Below, one piece after another: positions 26,048-36,585 of a DNA stretch of 64,000 nt. The stretch spans positions 1-64,000 of the forward strand of contig JAFRST010000043.1 in assembly GCA_017427465.1 (NCBI GenBank), given 5' to 3'. Origin of the DNA: Clostridiales bacterium (GTDB lineage Bacteria > Bacillota > Clostridia > Saccharofermentanales > Saccharofermentanaceae). The notes beneath the pieces are model-generated. The model worked only from the letters and a program-made list of their open reading frames with translations, was not told where the DNA came from and made no database searches. Within the stretch, counting starts at the first letter, position 1, and every line of letters begins with the position of its first letter. Made by a program: the position numbers and the translations under genes.

Positions 26048-28396
26048 ATGAGCAAAGAATCCAAAGACAAAAAGACCTTGTCTTTGTCGATAGCAGATAT
26101 CGGCACCGAGATCGAGGATGCAAAGGTCACCTGCATAAAGGTGTTCTGTCCCAGAAGAGAGAGTAACTTCGTCTCTTTTCTTTGTGACGGCAGATTTACC
26201 GTAGCAGGCAAATCCAAGGTCGATGTCGTTGAGGGCGGGACATATATCATCTCAGGTAAAGTTACCGAATGGAATAACAGACCCCAGGTAACGCTCAAGA
26301 AGATCTGTGTAGACGAAGATGCGGGAGATGCACCGCTTATAGCATCTTTCCTTGCAGATAATGTCAGCGGATTGGGCAAGGCCTTATCTGAGGCTTTGGC
26401 TGAGAAGTTTGGTCTGGAGATCCTTAAAGTCTTGACAGAGACTCCTGAGTTGGCTGCTTCAGAGGTTAAGGGCTTATCTGCTTCAAGAGCAATGGAGATC
26501 TGCGATAAGATCACGGAGAATATCGAGTTCTTTAAGCAGGGGCTTGAAGCAAAGATGATGGGCTTTTCGCAGGCGCAGATAAAACTCTTGAAGAGCAGCG
26601 GAAGATTAGATTGCGAGAGCATCAGGAAGACTCCGTTCACGCTTATGGGACACGGCATAGCAGGTTTTGATCTATTGGACAGGATTGCGCTTGGTGAAGG
26701 TTTGGCCGTAGAATCACCTGAGAGGATCGCGGCTGCTCTTTATCAGGCATGCATGTATCTTCATGAGGAGACTAAATCCACGGCGCTTATACCTCAGGAT
26801 GTAAGACGCAGGGCACTTGAATACGTTAATGTCAGGGAGACAAAGCTGACCTCGGAGCAGTTCTCGGATGTGTTCAGGGAGGCGGCACAGCTTGCGGTCG
26901 ATGATAAACGGATCGCCATTTATAAGTACGAAGACGGCAAGTGTGTTGCTTGTGATGTGGAAGATCAGGACGCCAGGTTTGCCACCATGAGTTATTTTGC
27001 GTCTGAGCTTGCCATCGAAAGGCGCATCAACGAGATGCTCAAGACTAAGATAAATCCGCCTGCCAGGGATGAGAGTGACAGGATACTTTCTGAAGTTGCT
27101 TCGGATCTGGGCATCATACCGGATAAGTCACAGCTCGATGCTCTTTATCTATGTATGTACAGCCCCGTCAGCGTCATTACCGGCGGTCCCGGAACGGGTA
27201 AGACAACGATAATGGGTATTCTCGGTGAATACTTCAGGAGGAATAAGATCAGCTGCCTGTTCGCAGCACCTACAGGAAGAGCAGCAAAGAAGTTGTCAGA
27301 GGCCAGCGGATACGAAGCGTTTACAATTCACAGGCTCTTGGGAGTCAGAAGGACGATAAATGCTGACGAAGACGAACTCCTTCCTGATGACAGGGCCGGC
27401 CAGTATAACAGCCTGCTCTTTGTCCACGGCAAGGATAATCCTTTGGATTGCCGTGTCATTGTTGTTGATGAGATGTCTATGGTCGATACGATGCTCTTCA
27501 GACATCTTCTGGAGGCAACGGCTAAGGGTACATCGGTAATACTTGTCGGCGATCCTGACCAGCTTCCCTCTGTAGGCTGCGGAGATGTTTTGAGGGACAT
27601 CATCAAATGTAATTCGATCCCGAAGGTAAGGCTTGAGGCTTTGCACAGACAGTCTGATGACGGTACCATTGCTTCAAATGCCGGCCTTATCCTGAACGGC
27701 AAGGAGCCTAAGAGCATGGGCGATGATTTTGAGATCATCAGCTGCAAGAGTGAAGAGGATGCATCCGCGACTATCTCACGGCTTATCGTGGAGCATATGA
27801 AAGAGGATATTATATGCCTTACACCTACCAAGAATGAGAATGTCGCTCTGGGCACTGTACAGCTTAATAAGATGATCCAGGCACTTGAAGTGAAGGATGA
27901 GCTGAAGGTCCTTAAGCGTGGACAGAGCCTTATGCTTCATGTCGGCGACCGTGTGATGCAGAATAAGAACGACTATTCGACTGAGTGGATCGATCCTGTA
28001 ACAGGCGAAGTCCAGCAGGGTATTTTCAATGGTGAGCTCGGAGTTATAAGCGATATTAATCCGCTGAATTCTTCTGTCAGCATCGCGTTTGATGAAGGCA
28101 AGATCGTTGAGTACAAGGGAAAGCTTTTAGAGAATATCGAACTTGCCTATGCAGTCACGGTACATAAGTCGCAGGGATGTGAGTTCGACAGGGTAATAAT
28201 AGCTTTAGGCAAGATGAATCCGCTGCTTTATAAGCGGAGTCTGCTTTATACTGCGGTAACAAGGGGCAGGATGAATGTCACTATCGTCGAAGTCGAAGGA
28301 ACGCTTAATAAATTTCTCAATGCCCCAAAAGATGATGTCAGGCAGACATGCTTAAGAGATCTTCTTAAGACTGTTGACCATCGAAGGAATAAGTAA
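26048..28396 (+). CDS. recD2: RecD2-type 5'-3' DNA helicase
   Basis: A 782-residue superfamily 1B helicase. The N-terminal region (about 1-100) has an OB-like strand pattern, followed by helix-hairpin-helix segments. The motor contains Walker A GGPGTGKTT (about 378), Walker B VVDEMSMVD, motif III GDPDQLPSVGCGD and motif VI-type AYAVTVHKSQGCEFDR near the end. RecD2 works without RecBC and is linked to repair and recombination. It overlaps comFC by 1 nt, and the pair may act in processing incoming DNA (inference). Confidence 0.93.
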   Translation: MSKESKDKKTLSLSIADIGTEIEDAKVTCIKVFCPRRESNFVSFLCDGRFTVAGKSKVDVVEGGTYIISGKVTEWNNRPQVTLKKICVDEDAGDAPLIASFLADNVSGLGKALSEALAEKFGLEILKVLTETPELAASEVKGLSASRAMEICDKITENIEFFKQGLEAKMMGFSQAQIKLLKSSGRLDCESIRKTPFTLMGHGIAGFDLLDRIALGEGLAVESPERIAAALYQACMYLHEETKSTALIPQDVRRRALEYVNVRETKLTSEQFSDVFREAAQLAVDDKRIAIYKYEDGKCVACDVEDQDARFATMSYFASELAIERRINEMLKTKINPPARDESDRILSEVASDLGIIPDKSQLDALYLCMYSPVSVITGGPGTGKTTIMGILGEYFRRNKISCLFAAPTGRAAKKLSEASGYEAFTIHRLLGVRRTINADEDELLPDDRAGQYNSLLFVHGKDNPLDCRVIVVDEMSMVDTMLFRHLLEATAKGTSVILVGDPDQLPSVGCGDVLRDIIKCNSIPKVRLEALHRQSDDGTIASNAGLILNGKEPKSMGDDFEIISCKSEEDASATISRLIVEHMKEDIICLTPTKNENVALGTVQLNKMIQALEVKDELKVLKRGQSLMLHVGDRVMQNKNDYSTEWIDPVTGEVQQGIFNGELGVISDINPLNSSVSIAFDEGKIVEYKGKLLENIELAYAVTVHKSQGCEFDRVIIALGKMNPLLYKRSLLYTAVTRGRMNVTIVEVEGTLNKFLNAPKDDVRQTCLRDLLKTVDHRRNK

Positions 28397-29205
28397 TGAT
28401 GACAGCGCCGGGGAACATCGTTGATACCGGTTTAGTTAATGAGATAAGAGCTACGCTTAAGGGCGCCATAGATCTTATCCTTCCGTACAGATGCGAAGTA
28501 TGCGGCCGTGTCTCTGATACGGAGGACAGATTCGGATCTTATAATGAACTTTATAAGAAGCTTTACGGGCAAGTGCCTGACCTCCATATCTGCGGTAAAT
28601 GTATTTCGCTGCTTAATATTCAGGATGAAGACAGGAGATGGTTCCTTTGTCTTTCCAATCCTGTGACAGGAGATCCGTGCCCGGGTCTTGCGCTCTATAT
28701 GCCTTTTGAATACAGGGGCTTGGTCGAAAAGATAATACCGAAGATCAAATTCGGTAAGAAGATAGAATTGGCCAGGTTCTTCGGATGTGTTCTCGGCTCT
28801 GCTCTCCGGGGTGAAAAGATAAATGCGGATCTGGTTGTCCCTGTCCCGTTATCAAAGAAGCGTTTTGAAGAAAGAGGATTTAATCAAGCGGGGGAGATAG
28901 CCTATCCTGTTGCTAAACTTAACGGTATTCCTTATGTGGAAGACTGTCTTATAAGGATCAGAGATACAAAGCGCCAGTCAGAGATAACGGATAAAGCATT
29001 GCGTGCCGTAAATGTTTCACATGCTTTCGTTGTAAGAGATGACTGGGATGTCTCAGGACTTACAGTAGTAGTTGCCGATGATGTAGCTACAACCGGATCC
29101 ACGCTGCATGAGGCTGCAGCAGCTCTTTATAAGGCCGGGGCTTCAAAGGTCCTGTGCGTTGCGTTTGCCGGAAACAGAAACGTTAAGAACGCGGAACCGT
29201 TCTAA
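28396..29205 (+). CDS. comFC: ComF family protein (phosphoribosyltransferase-like competence protein)
   Basis: A 269-residue ComFC protein. An N-terminal zinc ribbon, CEVCGRV and HICGKCISLL, precedes a type I phosphoribosyltransferase domain with the PRPP loop VVVADDVATTGSTLHEA. By family knowledge ComFC supports recombination of DNA taken up during transformation. It starts inside the stop codon of recD2 (TAATG), so translation is coupled. With comEA at 61241 it is the second competence-type gene in the window. There are two adjacent Met codons; I use the first. Confidence 0.9.
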   Translation: MMTAPGNIVDTGLVNEIRATLKGAIDLILPYRCEVCGRVSDTEDRFGSYNELYKKLYGQVPDLHICGKCISLLNIQDEDRRWFLCLSNPVTGDPCPGLALYMPFEYRGLVEKIIPKIKFGKKIELARFFGCVLGSALRGEKINADLVVPVPLSKKRFEERGFNQAGEIAYPVAKLNGIPYVEDCLIRIRDTKRQSEITDKALRAVNVSHAFVVRDDWDVSGLTVVVADDVATTGSTLHEAAAALYKAGASKVLCVAFAGNRNVKNAEPF

Positions 29206-29231
29206 AAGGTCTTATTTAAAATGTTAATATA

Positions 29232-29298
29232 TTTGATGCCGATTTGATGTATCAGAGATTTAGTATGAAAATGTATTCAATTATTTTTGATGCCGATT
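29232..29298. repeat. 13-bp direct repeat upstream of the lipoprotein cluster
   Basis: TTTGATGCCGATT occurs at 29232-29244 and 29286-29298, 54 nt apart. It may be a regulator site for the three lipoprotein genes, but no promoter was recognised. Confidence 0.5.
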
Positions 29299-29353
29299 GT
29301 TGGGGAACAATAGGATTTTGATCTGATTTGAACCGTGTTTTGCGGGGGTATTT

Positions 29354-31741
29354 ATGGGAAAAACAAGGTTTTTTGCCATTGTTATGGCTATCGTTATGTT
29401 GGCACCGATGCTTATGTCTTGCCGTGCCGGCAAATCCAAGAACAATATTGTTAAAGCTGATGATCCGTGGTATGAATCGACAAGGTTCAAGATTGATAAA
29501 GACGTTAAACAAAATGAAGAAGAAGGCGTGTCAGCTGTATTTACAAGCAATGACAGATTCTATTCTTTATACTGTGTGTCTAAGGACCGGTGGGGTTCAT
29601 CCAGGACAGTTCTCGATATATATGACTTCGACGGTAATTTTCTTAAAAGGCAGCAAGTCAAGTGTCAGGATGGTTATTATATCATGCATTTTTATGCCGC
29701 CAATGCTGAACCTGACGGGAGTAATATCAGAGTAATTTTTTATTATAATTCCTTAACGGCAGACGGCCGTGTTGTATTTGCCAATATCAATCCGGAAACC
29801 GGCGAGTTATCAGATATCAGAGATCTTTTTACTGATGAAGCAAAAAGAGACATTAATAAGAACAGCAGTGTTTATGCTGTAGTCAGTGCAGGTGATTATA
29901 CTGTCGCGGCATTGATGGGTGATTATCATGGCGGATTAATGATTAATTGGCAGTTGTTAGTGTTCAAGAGCGCTGAGTATATCACTCAGATGGATATGAC
30001 CGGTACAAACATCAGAGTTATCATGAGTTTAACGGTCAACGAATCTTCAGGTTCGGTGTTCTTAACAGGTTATGAAGAAGCTGATCTGACAACAATAGAA
30101 TTCGATATCGGAAGCGGAAGAGTTAAGAACAAAGGTGTATTTCAGGAATCAGATGAGAATTCGATCAATTTCGCAGATTATGTGCCAACCTGTAATGGTG
30201 AGTTATGCAAGATCGATTCATACGGAAACATAACTAAGATCGATGTCAGCACCATGACTGAAAAGACGGTGGTCGATACTAACTGGTATACGCCGTTTTT
30301 CTTACAGGATCCGAACGAAGACAGATCGAAGGGAGTCTCGGTTCTGAGTTGTACCGAAGACAGAGTAGTTATGTACGAATATGAGAGTGCATTATACGGA
30401 ATCATGGACCCGGTAAGTTCTGAGTATATCAGGGTGCTTAATAAGGCGGATAAAAATCCACATGCCGGCAAACAGATAATCGAACTTGCACTGCCGCTTA
30501 ATACAGGCGTTTCTGATTATCTGGCAAGGTCCATATACGAATTCAACAGAACGGACGATGAATACATTATAAGGGTCTGGGACAAGTATAAGACCGGCTA
30601 CAATATGATGAGGACCGTTATGGGCACTATCGATGAGGATGACGAGAAAGTCTACCAGATGATCCAGGACCTCAAAGGTGACGATGCTCCTGACCTTGCG
30701 ATAGGCATCCAGAAGAATTATGCGATGCGCAATGATGTTTTTATGGACTTGTCAGATATCCTGGAGCCCGAGGTCTATGAGAAGCAGTTTGCCAATATAA
30801 TCGAAGCCGGAAGGATCGACGGCAAGCTTTATTTTCTCCCGGTAACTCTTCAGATTGAAGGGCTTGTTACAGATACGTCTTATCTGAAAGACGGAGCTGT
30901 AGGTATTACTTTCGATGAATACGATAAGATGATAGAAGACAGCATGTATGGCTATTCGCCATATGATTATCCGGACTCGGTATACTTTAACAAACTCTCG
31001 TTTATATTGTCTTGTGTTGATACGAAAAGTGCCATCGAAGGTGATAATATCGAATTCGGTACAGAACAGTTCCGTACCGCAGTTCAATATGCAAAGGATA
31101 ATTTCCAGTACGATGATAAAAGCAGTTCACCTTTAGATTTCATACACGACACGAACAGGAACAGGGGCGGATGCTATTATGCAAAGATCGATTATTATCT
31201 TAATTTCGTTTACGCCTGCTACAACTCAAAGAATAACTACAGATTAATCGGAACGCCATCGGTGGATAGATCCGGTCCGAGATTCAAAGCACTTGAGACG
31301 ATATCCGTATCTGCAACTACAGATGTGGAAGCAGGATGCAAGAAATTCATTAATTACCTTTTTTCGGGCGCGGCTTTTGATTCTTCCGAATGTGATTTTT
31401 GGCAGATAGTAACAAACAAAGAGATCATGGAAAGGAATATCGAAGACCTTACAAAGATCAATAATGAGCTTTATGAGATCTTTGTCGAAAACAAAAGGAG
31501 CGGCGTATATATGCAGACTTACGCTGCTGAAAAGGCAAGCGGTTTTAAGTCTGCAACAGAAGAGATGCGTGAGAGCTTTCTAAACAGTCTTTCGACTATT
31601 TCAACTTACTATTATGAGGATCACGTGATCACAGAATTTGTTGTCGAAGAGCTTGCGCCTTACTATGCCGGTGACCGTTCTCTTGATGATGCCATAAGGT
31701 ACTTAAATGACAGAACAGCCAAGTATGTCAGGGAGATGTGA
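29354..31741 (+). CDS. Large solute-binding lipoprotein, paralogue 1 of 3
   Basis: A 795-residue lipoprotein: signal peptide with lipobox LMSC (Cys23), an N-terminal region (about 30-360) rich in short beta strands such as LDIYDFDGNFLK and INPETGELSDI that suggest a propeller, and a C-terminal extracellular solute-binding domain (about 370-795). The end, EELAPYYAGDRSLDDAIRYL, is typical of family 1 binding proteins. The shared segment EAGRIDGKLYFLPVTL is nearly identical in all three copies. No ABC permease lies nearby, so it may work with a distant transporter or as a sensor. GGGGGT precedes the ATG. Confidence 0.82.
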   Translation: MGKTRFFAIVMAIVMLAPMLMSCRAGKSKNNIVKADDPWYESTRFKIDKDVKQNEEEGVSAVFTSNDRFYSLYCVSKDRWGSSRTVLDIYDFDGNFLKRQQVKCQDGYYIMHFYAANAEPDGSNIRVIFYYNSLTADGRVVFANINPETGELSDIRDLFTDEAKRDINKNSSVYAVVSAGDYTVAALMGDYHGGLMINWQLLVFKSAEYITQMDMTGTNIRVIMSLTVNESSGSVFLTGYEEADLTTIEFDIGSGRVKNKGVFQESDENSINFADYVPTCNGELCKIDSYGNITKIDVSTMTEKTVVDTNWYTPFFLQDPNEDRSKGVSVLSCTEDRVVMYEYESALYGIMDPVSSEYIRVLNKADKNPHAGKQIIELALPLNTGVSDYLARSIYEFNRTDDEYIIRVWDKYKTGYNMMRTVMGTIDEDDEKVYQMIQDLKGDDAPDLAIGIQKNYAMRNDVFMDLSDILEPEVYEKQFANIIEAGRIDGKLYFLPVTLQIEGLVTDTSYLKDGAVGITFDEYDKMIEDSMYGYSPYDYPDSVYFNKLSFILSCVDTKSAIEGDNIEFGTEQFRTAVQYAKDNFQYDDKSSSPLDFIHDTNRNRGGCYYAKIDYYLNFVYACYNSKNNYRLIGTPSVDRSGPRFKALETISVSATTDVEAGCKKFINYLFSGAAFDSSECDFWQIVTNKEIMERNIEDLTKINNELYEIFVENKRSGVYMQTYAAEKASGFKSATEEMRESFLNSLSTISTYYYEDHVITEFVVEELAPYYAGDRSLDDAIRYLNDRTAKYVREM

Positions 31742-31743
31742 TT

Positions 31744-34125
31744 ATGAGAAGGATTAAACTGATTTCTGTCATTCTGGTTATTGCCATGATGGTGCCGGCG
31801 CTGACGTCTTGCAAGTCAGGCAAGAAAGGCAGCAATGTAGTTAAAGCAGATGATCCTTGGTATGAGACCACCAGGTTCAAATTGGAGAAGAATCTCAAAC
31901 CGACAGATCAGGAAGCGGATACCGTGCTATGTACAAGCGGTGACAGATTGTATTTCGCTTATTGCTATTCCGGTGACAAGTGGGCCACCACTACAACGAT
32001 ACTTGATACCTATGATTTTGACGGTAATCTGATCAGCAGCTGTAAGCTCACTTGTCCTGCGCTGGATGGCTTTCATATCAGCAGGATCTATTCACTGAGC
32101 AGCGATCCGGACGGAAAGACCATTAGTGCAATCCTCTACTATAATTCCGCCAGTTCGCGCGGACATGCATTTGCAAAGATCGATATAGAGACCGGAACGG
32201 TATCTGACATTAAAGACGCTTTCAGCGGTGAAGCAGCAAAGTCTTCGGGCAGCGCGGTATACGGAATTACCTCAATAGGTGATTATCAGGTAGCAGTGCT
32301 TGATTCTTCCAATTCGGCTTTTGCTGATTATTCCTTGTATCTGTATAAGAACACGGAATTTGTAGCAGTGCTTGATATGTCAACTATAAGTCTCAGGTAC
32401 TTGTTTGACGGTTTTTCAACAGATGTATCTTCTGATTCATTGTATGCCGTAGGCTGTGAAGAGACCGGTATCATTACTATGGAATTTGATCTGAGAAACG
32501 GTAAGCTTAAGAATAAAAGCGCGTGGGCTTCTTCAGATGATAACAAAGTAAACTTTGCTGAGTTTATTGCTACTGATAAAGGCGATCTTTGCAAGATCGA
32601 CTCATTCGGAAACATCTCTATGGTCGATTTCAGCACCATGACATCTAAGACAATAATCGATACTAACTGGTATGCTCCGCGTTATACCATGGTTGAAACA
32701 GACGAGCGGTATTATCATTCCCAGATAGTCAGCTGTTCCGAAGAACGTACAGTCATTCTGGACAGTGAGACAACCATGTACGGAATGATCGGATATAAAA
32801 CGGAGCAATATGCCAGGGTGCTCACAAAATCAGATAAGAATCCACATGCCGGCAAAGAGATCATCGAACTGTCTTTGCCTCTTGATACAGGACTTACGGA
32901 GTATCTTGCACAATCCATTTATGCTTTTAACGAGACGGATGATAAGTATTTAATAAGATTATGGGACAATTACAAGTCCGGATTTAATGTCGGGCGGTCT
33001 TTAAGCATTATCGATGTTGATGACGAGAAAATGTATCAGATGATCCAGGACCTGAAGGGAGACGAAGCCCCTGATCTTGCAATCGGCATCCAGAATAATT
33101 ACGCAATGCGCGATGATGTCTTTATGGACTTGTCGGATTTTCTGGAGCCTGAGGTATATGAGAAACAGTATGCCAATATTATCGAAGCCGGAAGGATCGA
33201 CGGCAAGCTGTACTTCCTGCCGGTTACGTTGGAAATTGAAGGTCTTGTTACTAATAAAGACCTGATTGGTAACGATGCTGTCGGAATTACATTTGAAGAC
33301 TTTGACAGACTTATAGAAGAAGACATGTACGGATATTCGCCATACGATTACCCGTTTTCGAATTACTATAACAAACTCTCGTTTTTCCTGTCTTGTATTG
33401 ACACGAAAAGTGCCATAGATGGCCAGAGTGTTGAATTCGGGACAGAACAGTTCCGTGCAGCGGCAGAATATGCGCGGGCAAACTTCGCATACGACGACGC
33501 AAGCAGCATGCCGGAAAACGATTATATGAAAGAGATCTACAGGAACAGAGGTGAATGCTATTACTCCAAGATCGCTGATTTCCTGGATTTTGTTCACGCA
33601 TGCTACAGGGAGAAAGGACATTATGTCATCATAGGCACTCCTTCCGTAGATGCATCAGGACCGAGATTCAAAGCCATTGAGACTATATCCGTATCAGCAA
33701 CAACAGATGTTCCTGACGGCTGCAAAAAGTTTATTAATTTCCTTTACTCAGGCAGCGCATTCGCTTCCGGTGATTGTGAATTCTGGCAGATCGTAACTAA
33801 CAGGGAGATCATGAGCAAAAATGTAGACACGCTTTTCCTTCGCAATAATGAGGAGGAAGATCTGCTGATAAAGTCAAAAGAGAGCGGTGCTGTAATGGAT
33901 ACAGCTGGATCGGAAAAGGCTTATGGTGATAAGTACGCAACAGAAGATATGTGTGAGAGTTTTCTAAACAGCCTGTCATCTATCTCAACATACTATTACG
34001 AGGATAAGAAGATCGTGCAATTTGTATCTGAAGAACTGGCGCCATATTATGCAGGCGACCGTTCGCTTGACGATGTCATCTTGTACCTGAATGACAGGAC
34101 AGCAAAATATGTCAGGGAGATGTAG
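31744..34125 (+). CDS. Large solute-binding lipoprotein, paralogue 2 of 3
   Basis: A 793-residue paralogue of its neighbours with the same plan: lipobox LTSC (Cys23), strand-rich N-terminal half and solute-binding C-terminal half. The ATG at 31744 gives MRRIKLISV, matching the start of copy 3, and is spaced well from AGGGAG; the GTG at 31738 is too close to that site. It begins 2 nt after copy 1 ends, so both are one transcript. N-terminal halves differ more between copies than C-terminal halves, which suggests diverging recognition in the N-terminal part. Confidence 0.82.
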   Translation: MRRIKLISVILVIAMMVPALTSCKSGKKGSNVVKADDPWYETTRFKLEKNLKPTDQEADTVLCTSGDRLYFAYCYSGDKWATTTTILDTYDFDGNLISSCKLTCPALDGFHISRIYSLSSDPDGKTISAILYYNSASSRGHAFAKIDIETGTVSDIKDAFSGEAAKSSGSAVYGITSIGDYQVAVLDSSNSAFADYSLYLYKNTEFVAVLDMSTISLRYLFDGFSTDVSSDSLYAVGCEETGIITMEFDLRNGKLKNKSAWASSDDNKVNFAEFIATDKGDLCKIDSFGNISMVDFSTMTSKTIIDTNWYAPRYTMVETDERYYHSQIVSCSEERTVILDSETTMYGMIGYKTEQYARVLTKSDKNPHAGKEIIELSLPLDTGLTEYLAQSIYAFNETDDKYLIRLWDNYKSGFNVGRSLSIIDVDDEKMYQMIQDLKGDEAPDLAIGIQNNYAMRDDVFMDLSDFLEPEVYEKQYANIIEAGRIDGKLYFLPVTLEIEGLVTNKDLIGNDAVGITFEDFDRLIEEDMYGYSPYDYPFSNYYNKLSFFLSCIDTKSAIDGQSVEFGTEQFRAAAEYARANFAYDDASSMPENDYMKEIYRNRGECYYSKIADFLDFVHACYREKGHYVIIGTPSVDASGPRFKAIETISVSATTDVPDGCKKFINFLYSGSAFASGDCEFWQIVTNREIMSKNVDTLFLRNNEEEDLLIKSKESGAVMDTAGSEKAYGDKYATEDMCESFLNSLSSISTYYYEDKKIVQFVSEELAPYYAGDRSLDDVILYLNDRTAKYVREM

Positions 34126-34180
34126 TGTGCATATTTGTGTATAAAAATTGGGATAATAAGAATAATGTGGGGAGTTAATT

Positions 34181-36571
34181 ATGAGAAGAATCAAGTTAAT
34201 TTCAGCTGTTATGGCTGTTGCCATGTTGATGCCGGTGCTGACTTCGTGTAAGTCGGGTAAGAAAGGTAAAAATGTAGTCAAAGCAGATGATCCCTGGTAC
34301 GAATCGAGCAGGTTCGAACTGTCGCAAGACCTCGGACAGAACGACTCAATTGGCGCATCGTACTTACTGGGTGCAAGCAATGACAAAGTGTTTTACTTGT
34401 ATTGCTTTTCTACAGATGCGTGGAACAGCTCGAAAACAGTCATCGATACATACGATTTTGACGGCAATATGGTTAACCGCACTTATGTTTCATATCCGTC
34501 GGGTATCATGGTCGGCCAGATCTATACTTTTCATGCGGATCCTGAAGGAAAAACTATATATGCGATAGGTGATGCTTGGTCCGGTGACATTCAAGGCCCG
34601 GCATTTATTGATATTGATATTGAGACCGGAAAGGTAACTAATTTAAAGGAATTCTTTAATATCAGAACTAAGTCATTAATGAAAGATACGCCTGCTTTTT
34701 ACGTTTTTTCATGTGCCGGAGCGTATACCTTGTCGATCTTGCGGCTGGGACGTGAGAGATATCAACTGTTTTTGTACAAGGATTCTGAGTTTGTCTGTGA
34801 ACTTGATTGTTCGACATTGAAGATCAGGGAGTTTTATGAAGGGTTCTCGGTAGATGAATCAACAAATACCTTGTATGCTGCAGGGCTTGAAAATATTGAT
34901 AACGTAAGTGTGGAATTCGATTTGCAGACAGGTGCACTTAAGAGCAAAAAGTCTTTTGCGGAGATGGTTGATACCGAGGTGAATTTCTCTGAATATTCTG
35001 CAACTGCTGATGGTGATATGTGTAAGATGGATTCTCTCAGAAATATTATGAAGATCGATATCAGCACAATGACTCCTGAGACGGTGATCGATAACAGCTG
35101 GTACAATCCGCTTATTTCCCAGGTAACCACAGGAGAGGCTGGATTTGGTGATGAGCATTACTTTTATTCGGATATCTTAAGTTGTAATGATGAAAGAACG
35201 ATTATCCATGAAATGGACATTAAGTTTTACGGGACTGATGATTATTCCCGCCGTGATTATATAACGGTGATTTCGAAGGCTGATAAGAATCCTAATGCAG
35301 GTAAAAAGATAATCGAACTGGCGCTTCCTCCTAATTCGGGCATGTCGGAATATTTGTCAAAATCCATCTATGAATTTAACAAAACAGACGATGAATACAT
35401 TATCAGAATATGGAGCAAGTATAATACGGGATTCACAGTAGGCAGAACACTTGCAGCTGTCAGCGAGGATGACCAGAAAACATATGAGATGATCCGGGAC
35501 ATTAGAGGTGATGATGCTCCTGACCTTGTCATAAGTATCCAGCAGAATTATGCGATGCGTGACGATGTCTTTATGGACTTGACCGGATTTCTTGACAGTG
35601 AAATTCTGGATAAACAGTACGGCAATATCATCGAAGCCGGAAGGATAGAGGACAAGCTGTATTTTCTGCCTGTAACATTGGAGATAGAAGGTCTAGTTAC
35701 GAATGTCGATATAATTAAAGAAGGTGCAGTCGGGATCACTTTTGATGAATACGACCAGCTGATAAAAGATCATATGTACGGTTATTCACCATATGATTAT
35801 CCGTGCTCGACGTCTTATAACAGGAACTCATTTATCCTGTCATGTATAGATATAAAGAGTGCTATCGAAGGTGAGAGTGTTAACTTCGGAACAGACCAGT
35901 TCCGTACCGTTATCGAATACGCAAAAGATAAGTTTAAGTACGAGGATGAGACCAGTGCGCCGCAAGAATATATACTCGACTTCAACAGGAACAGAGGCGA
36001 ATGCTATTACAAGAAAATGGATAATTATCTTGATTTTGTACATGCCTGCTTCAGGTCTAATGGAAATTACAGGATCATCGGAACGCCTTCCGTAGATGCA
36101 TCCGGTCCGAGATTCAAAGCTCTTGAGACTATATCCGTATCTGCTAATACGGATATTGAGGAAGGCTGCAAAAAGTTCATTAATTATCTTTTCTCCGGCG
36201 CAGCTTTTGAATCCGCCGAATGCGACTTTTGGGAGATAGTAACCAATAAGGAGATCATGGTCAGGAATATCGATGACCTGACGATCCATAACAACGATGC
36301 ATATGAGGCTCTGGTTCTGGCGAAAAGGAGCGGCGCTATAATGCAGACCGGAGGAGCCGAGAAGGCATTCGGTGATAAGACCGCGACAGATGAAATGCGT
36401 GAGAGTTTCTTAAACAGCATGTCAACGATCTCTACCTACTATTACGAAGATCATCATATCGTACAGTTCGTGCTTGAAGAGCTCGCGCCATATTATGCCG
36501 GTGACAGGACGCTCGATGATGCCATAATTGTTTTAGATGACAGGGTAACCCGTTATGTCAGGGAGATGTAA
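34181..36571 (+). CDS. Large solute-binding lipoprotein, paralogue 3 of 3
   Basis: A 796-residue third copy: lipobox LTSC (Cys23), KSGKKGKNVVKADDPWYES after the Cys as in copy 2, strand-rich N-terminal half and solute-binding C-terminal half ending DDRVTRYVREM. It has GGGGAG before the ATG and a 55-nt spacer from copy 2. The tandem arrangement indicates local duplication. The ligand is unknown; family 1 binding proteins mostly bind sugars. The convergent MraY-like gene ends 15 nt downstream. Confidence 0.82.
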   Translation: MRRIKLISAVMAVAMLMPVLTSCKSGKKGKNVVKADDPWYESSRFELSQDLGQNDSIGASYLLGASNDKVFYLYCFSTDAWNSSKTVIDTYDFDGNMVNRTYVSYPSGIMVGQIYTFHADPEGKTIYAIGDAWSGDIQGPAFIDIDIETGKVTNLKEFFNIRTKSLMKDTPAFYVFSCAGAYTLSILRLGRERYQLFLYKDSEFVCELDCSTLKIREFYEGFSVDESTNTLYAAGLENIDNVSVEFDLQTGALKSKKSFAEMVDTEVNFSEYSATADGDMCKMDSLRNIMKIDISTMTPETVIDNSWYNPLISQVTTGEAGFGDEHYFYSDILSCNDERTIIHEMDIKFYGTDDYSRRDYITVISKADKNPNAGKKIIELALPPNSGMSEYLSKSIYEFNKTDDEYIIRIWSKYNTGFTVGRTLAAVSEDDQKTYEMIRDIRGDDAPDLVISIQQNYAMRDDVFMDLTGFLDSEILDKQYGNIIEAGRIEDKLYFLPVTLEIEGLVTNVDIIKEGAVGITFDEYDQLIKDHMYGYSPYDYPCSTSYNRNSFILSCIDIKSAIEGESVNFGTDQFRTVIEYAKDKFKYEDETSAPQEYILDFNRNRGECYYKKMDNYLDFVHACFRSNGNYRIIGTPSVDASGPRFKALETISVSANTDIEEGCKKFINYLFSGAAFESAECDFWEIVTNKEIMVRNIDDLTIHNNDAYEALVLAKRSGAIMQTGGAEKAFGDKTATDEMRESFLNSMSTISTYYYEDHHIVQFVLEELAPYYAGDRTLDDAIIVLDDRVTRYVREM

Positions 36572-36585
36572 ATGCCTTGGGTCTC

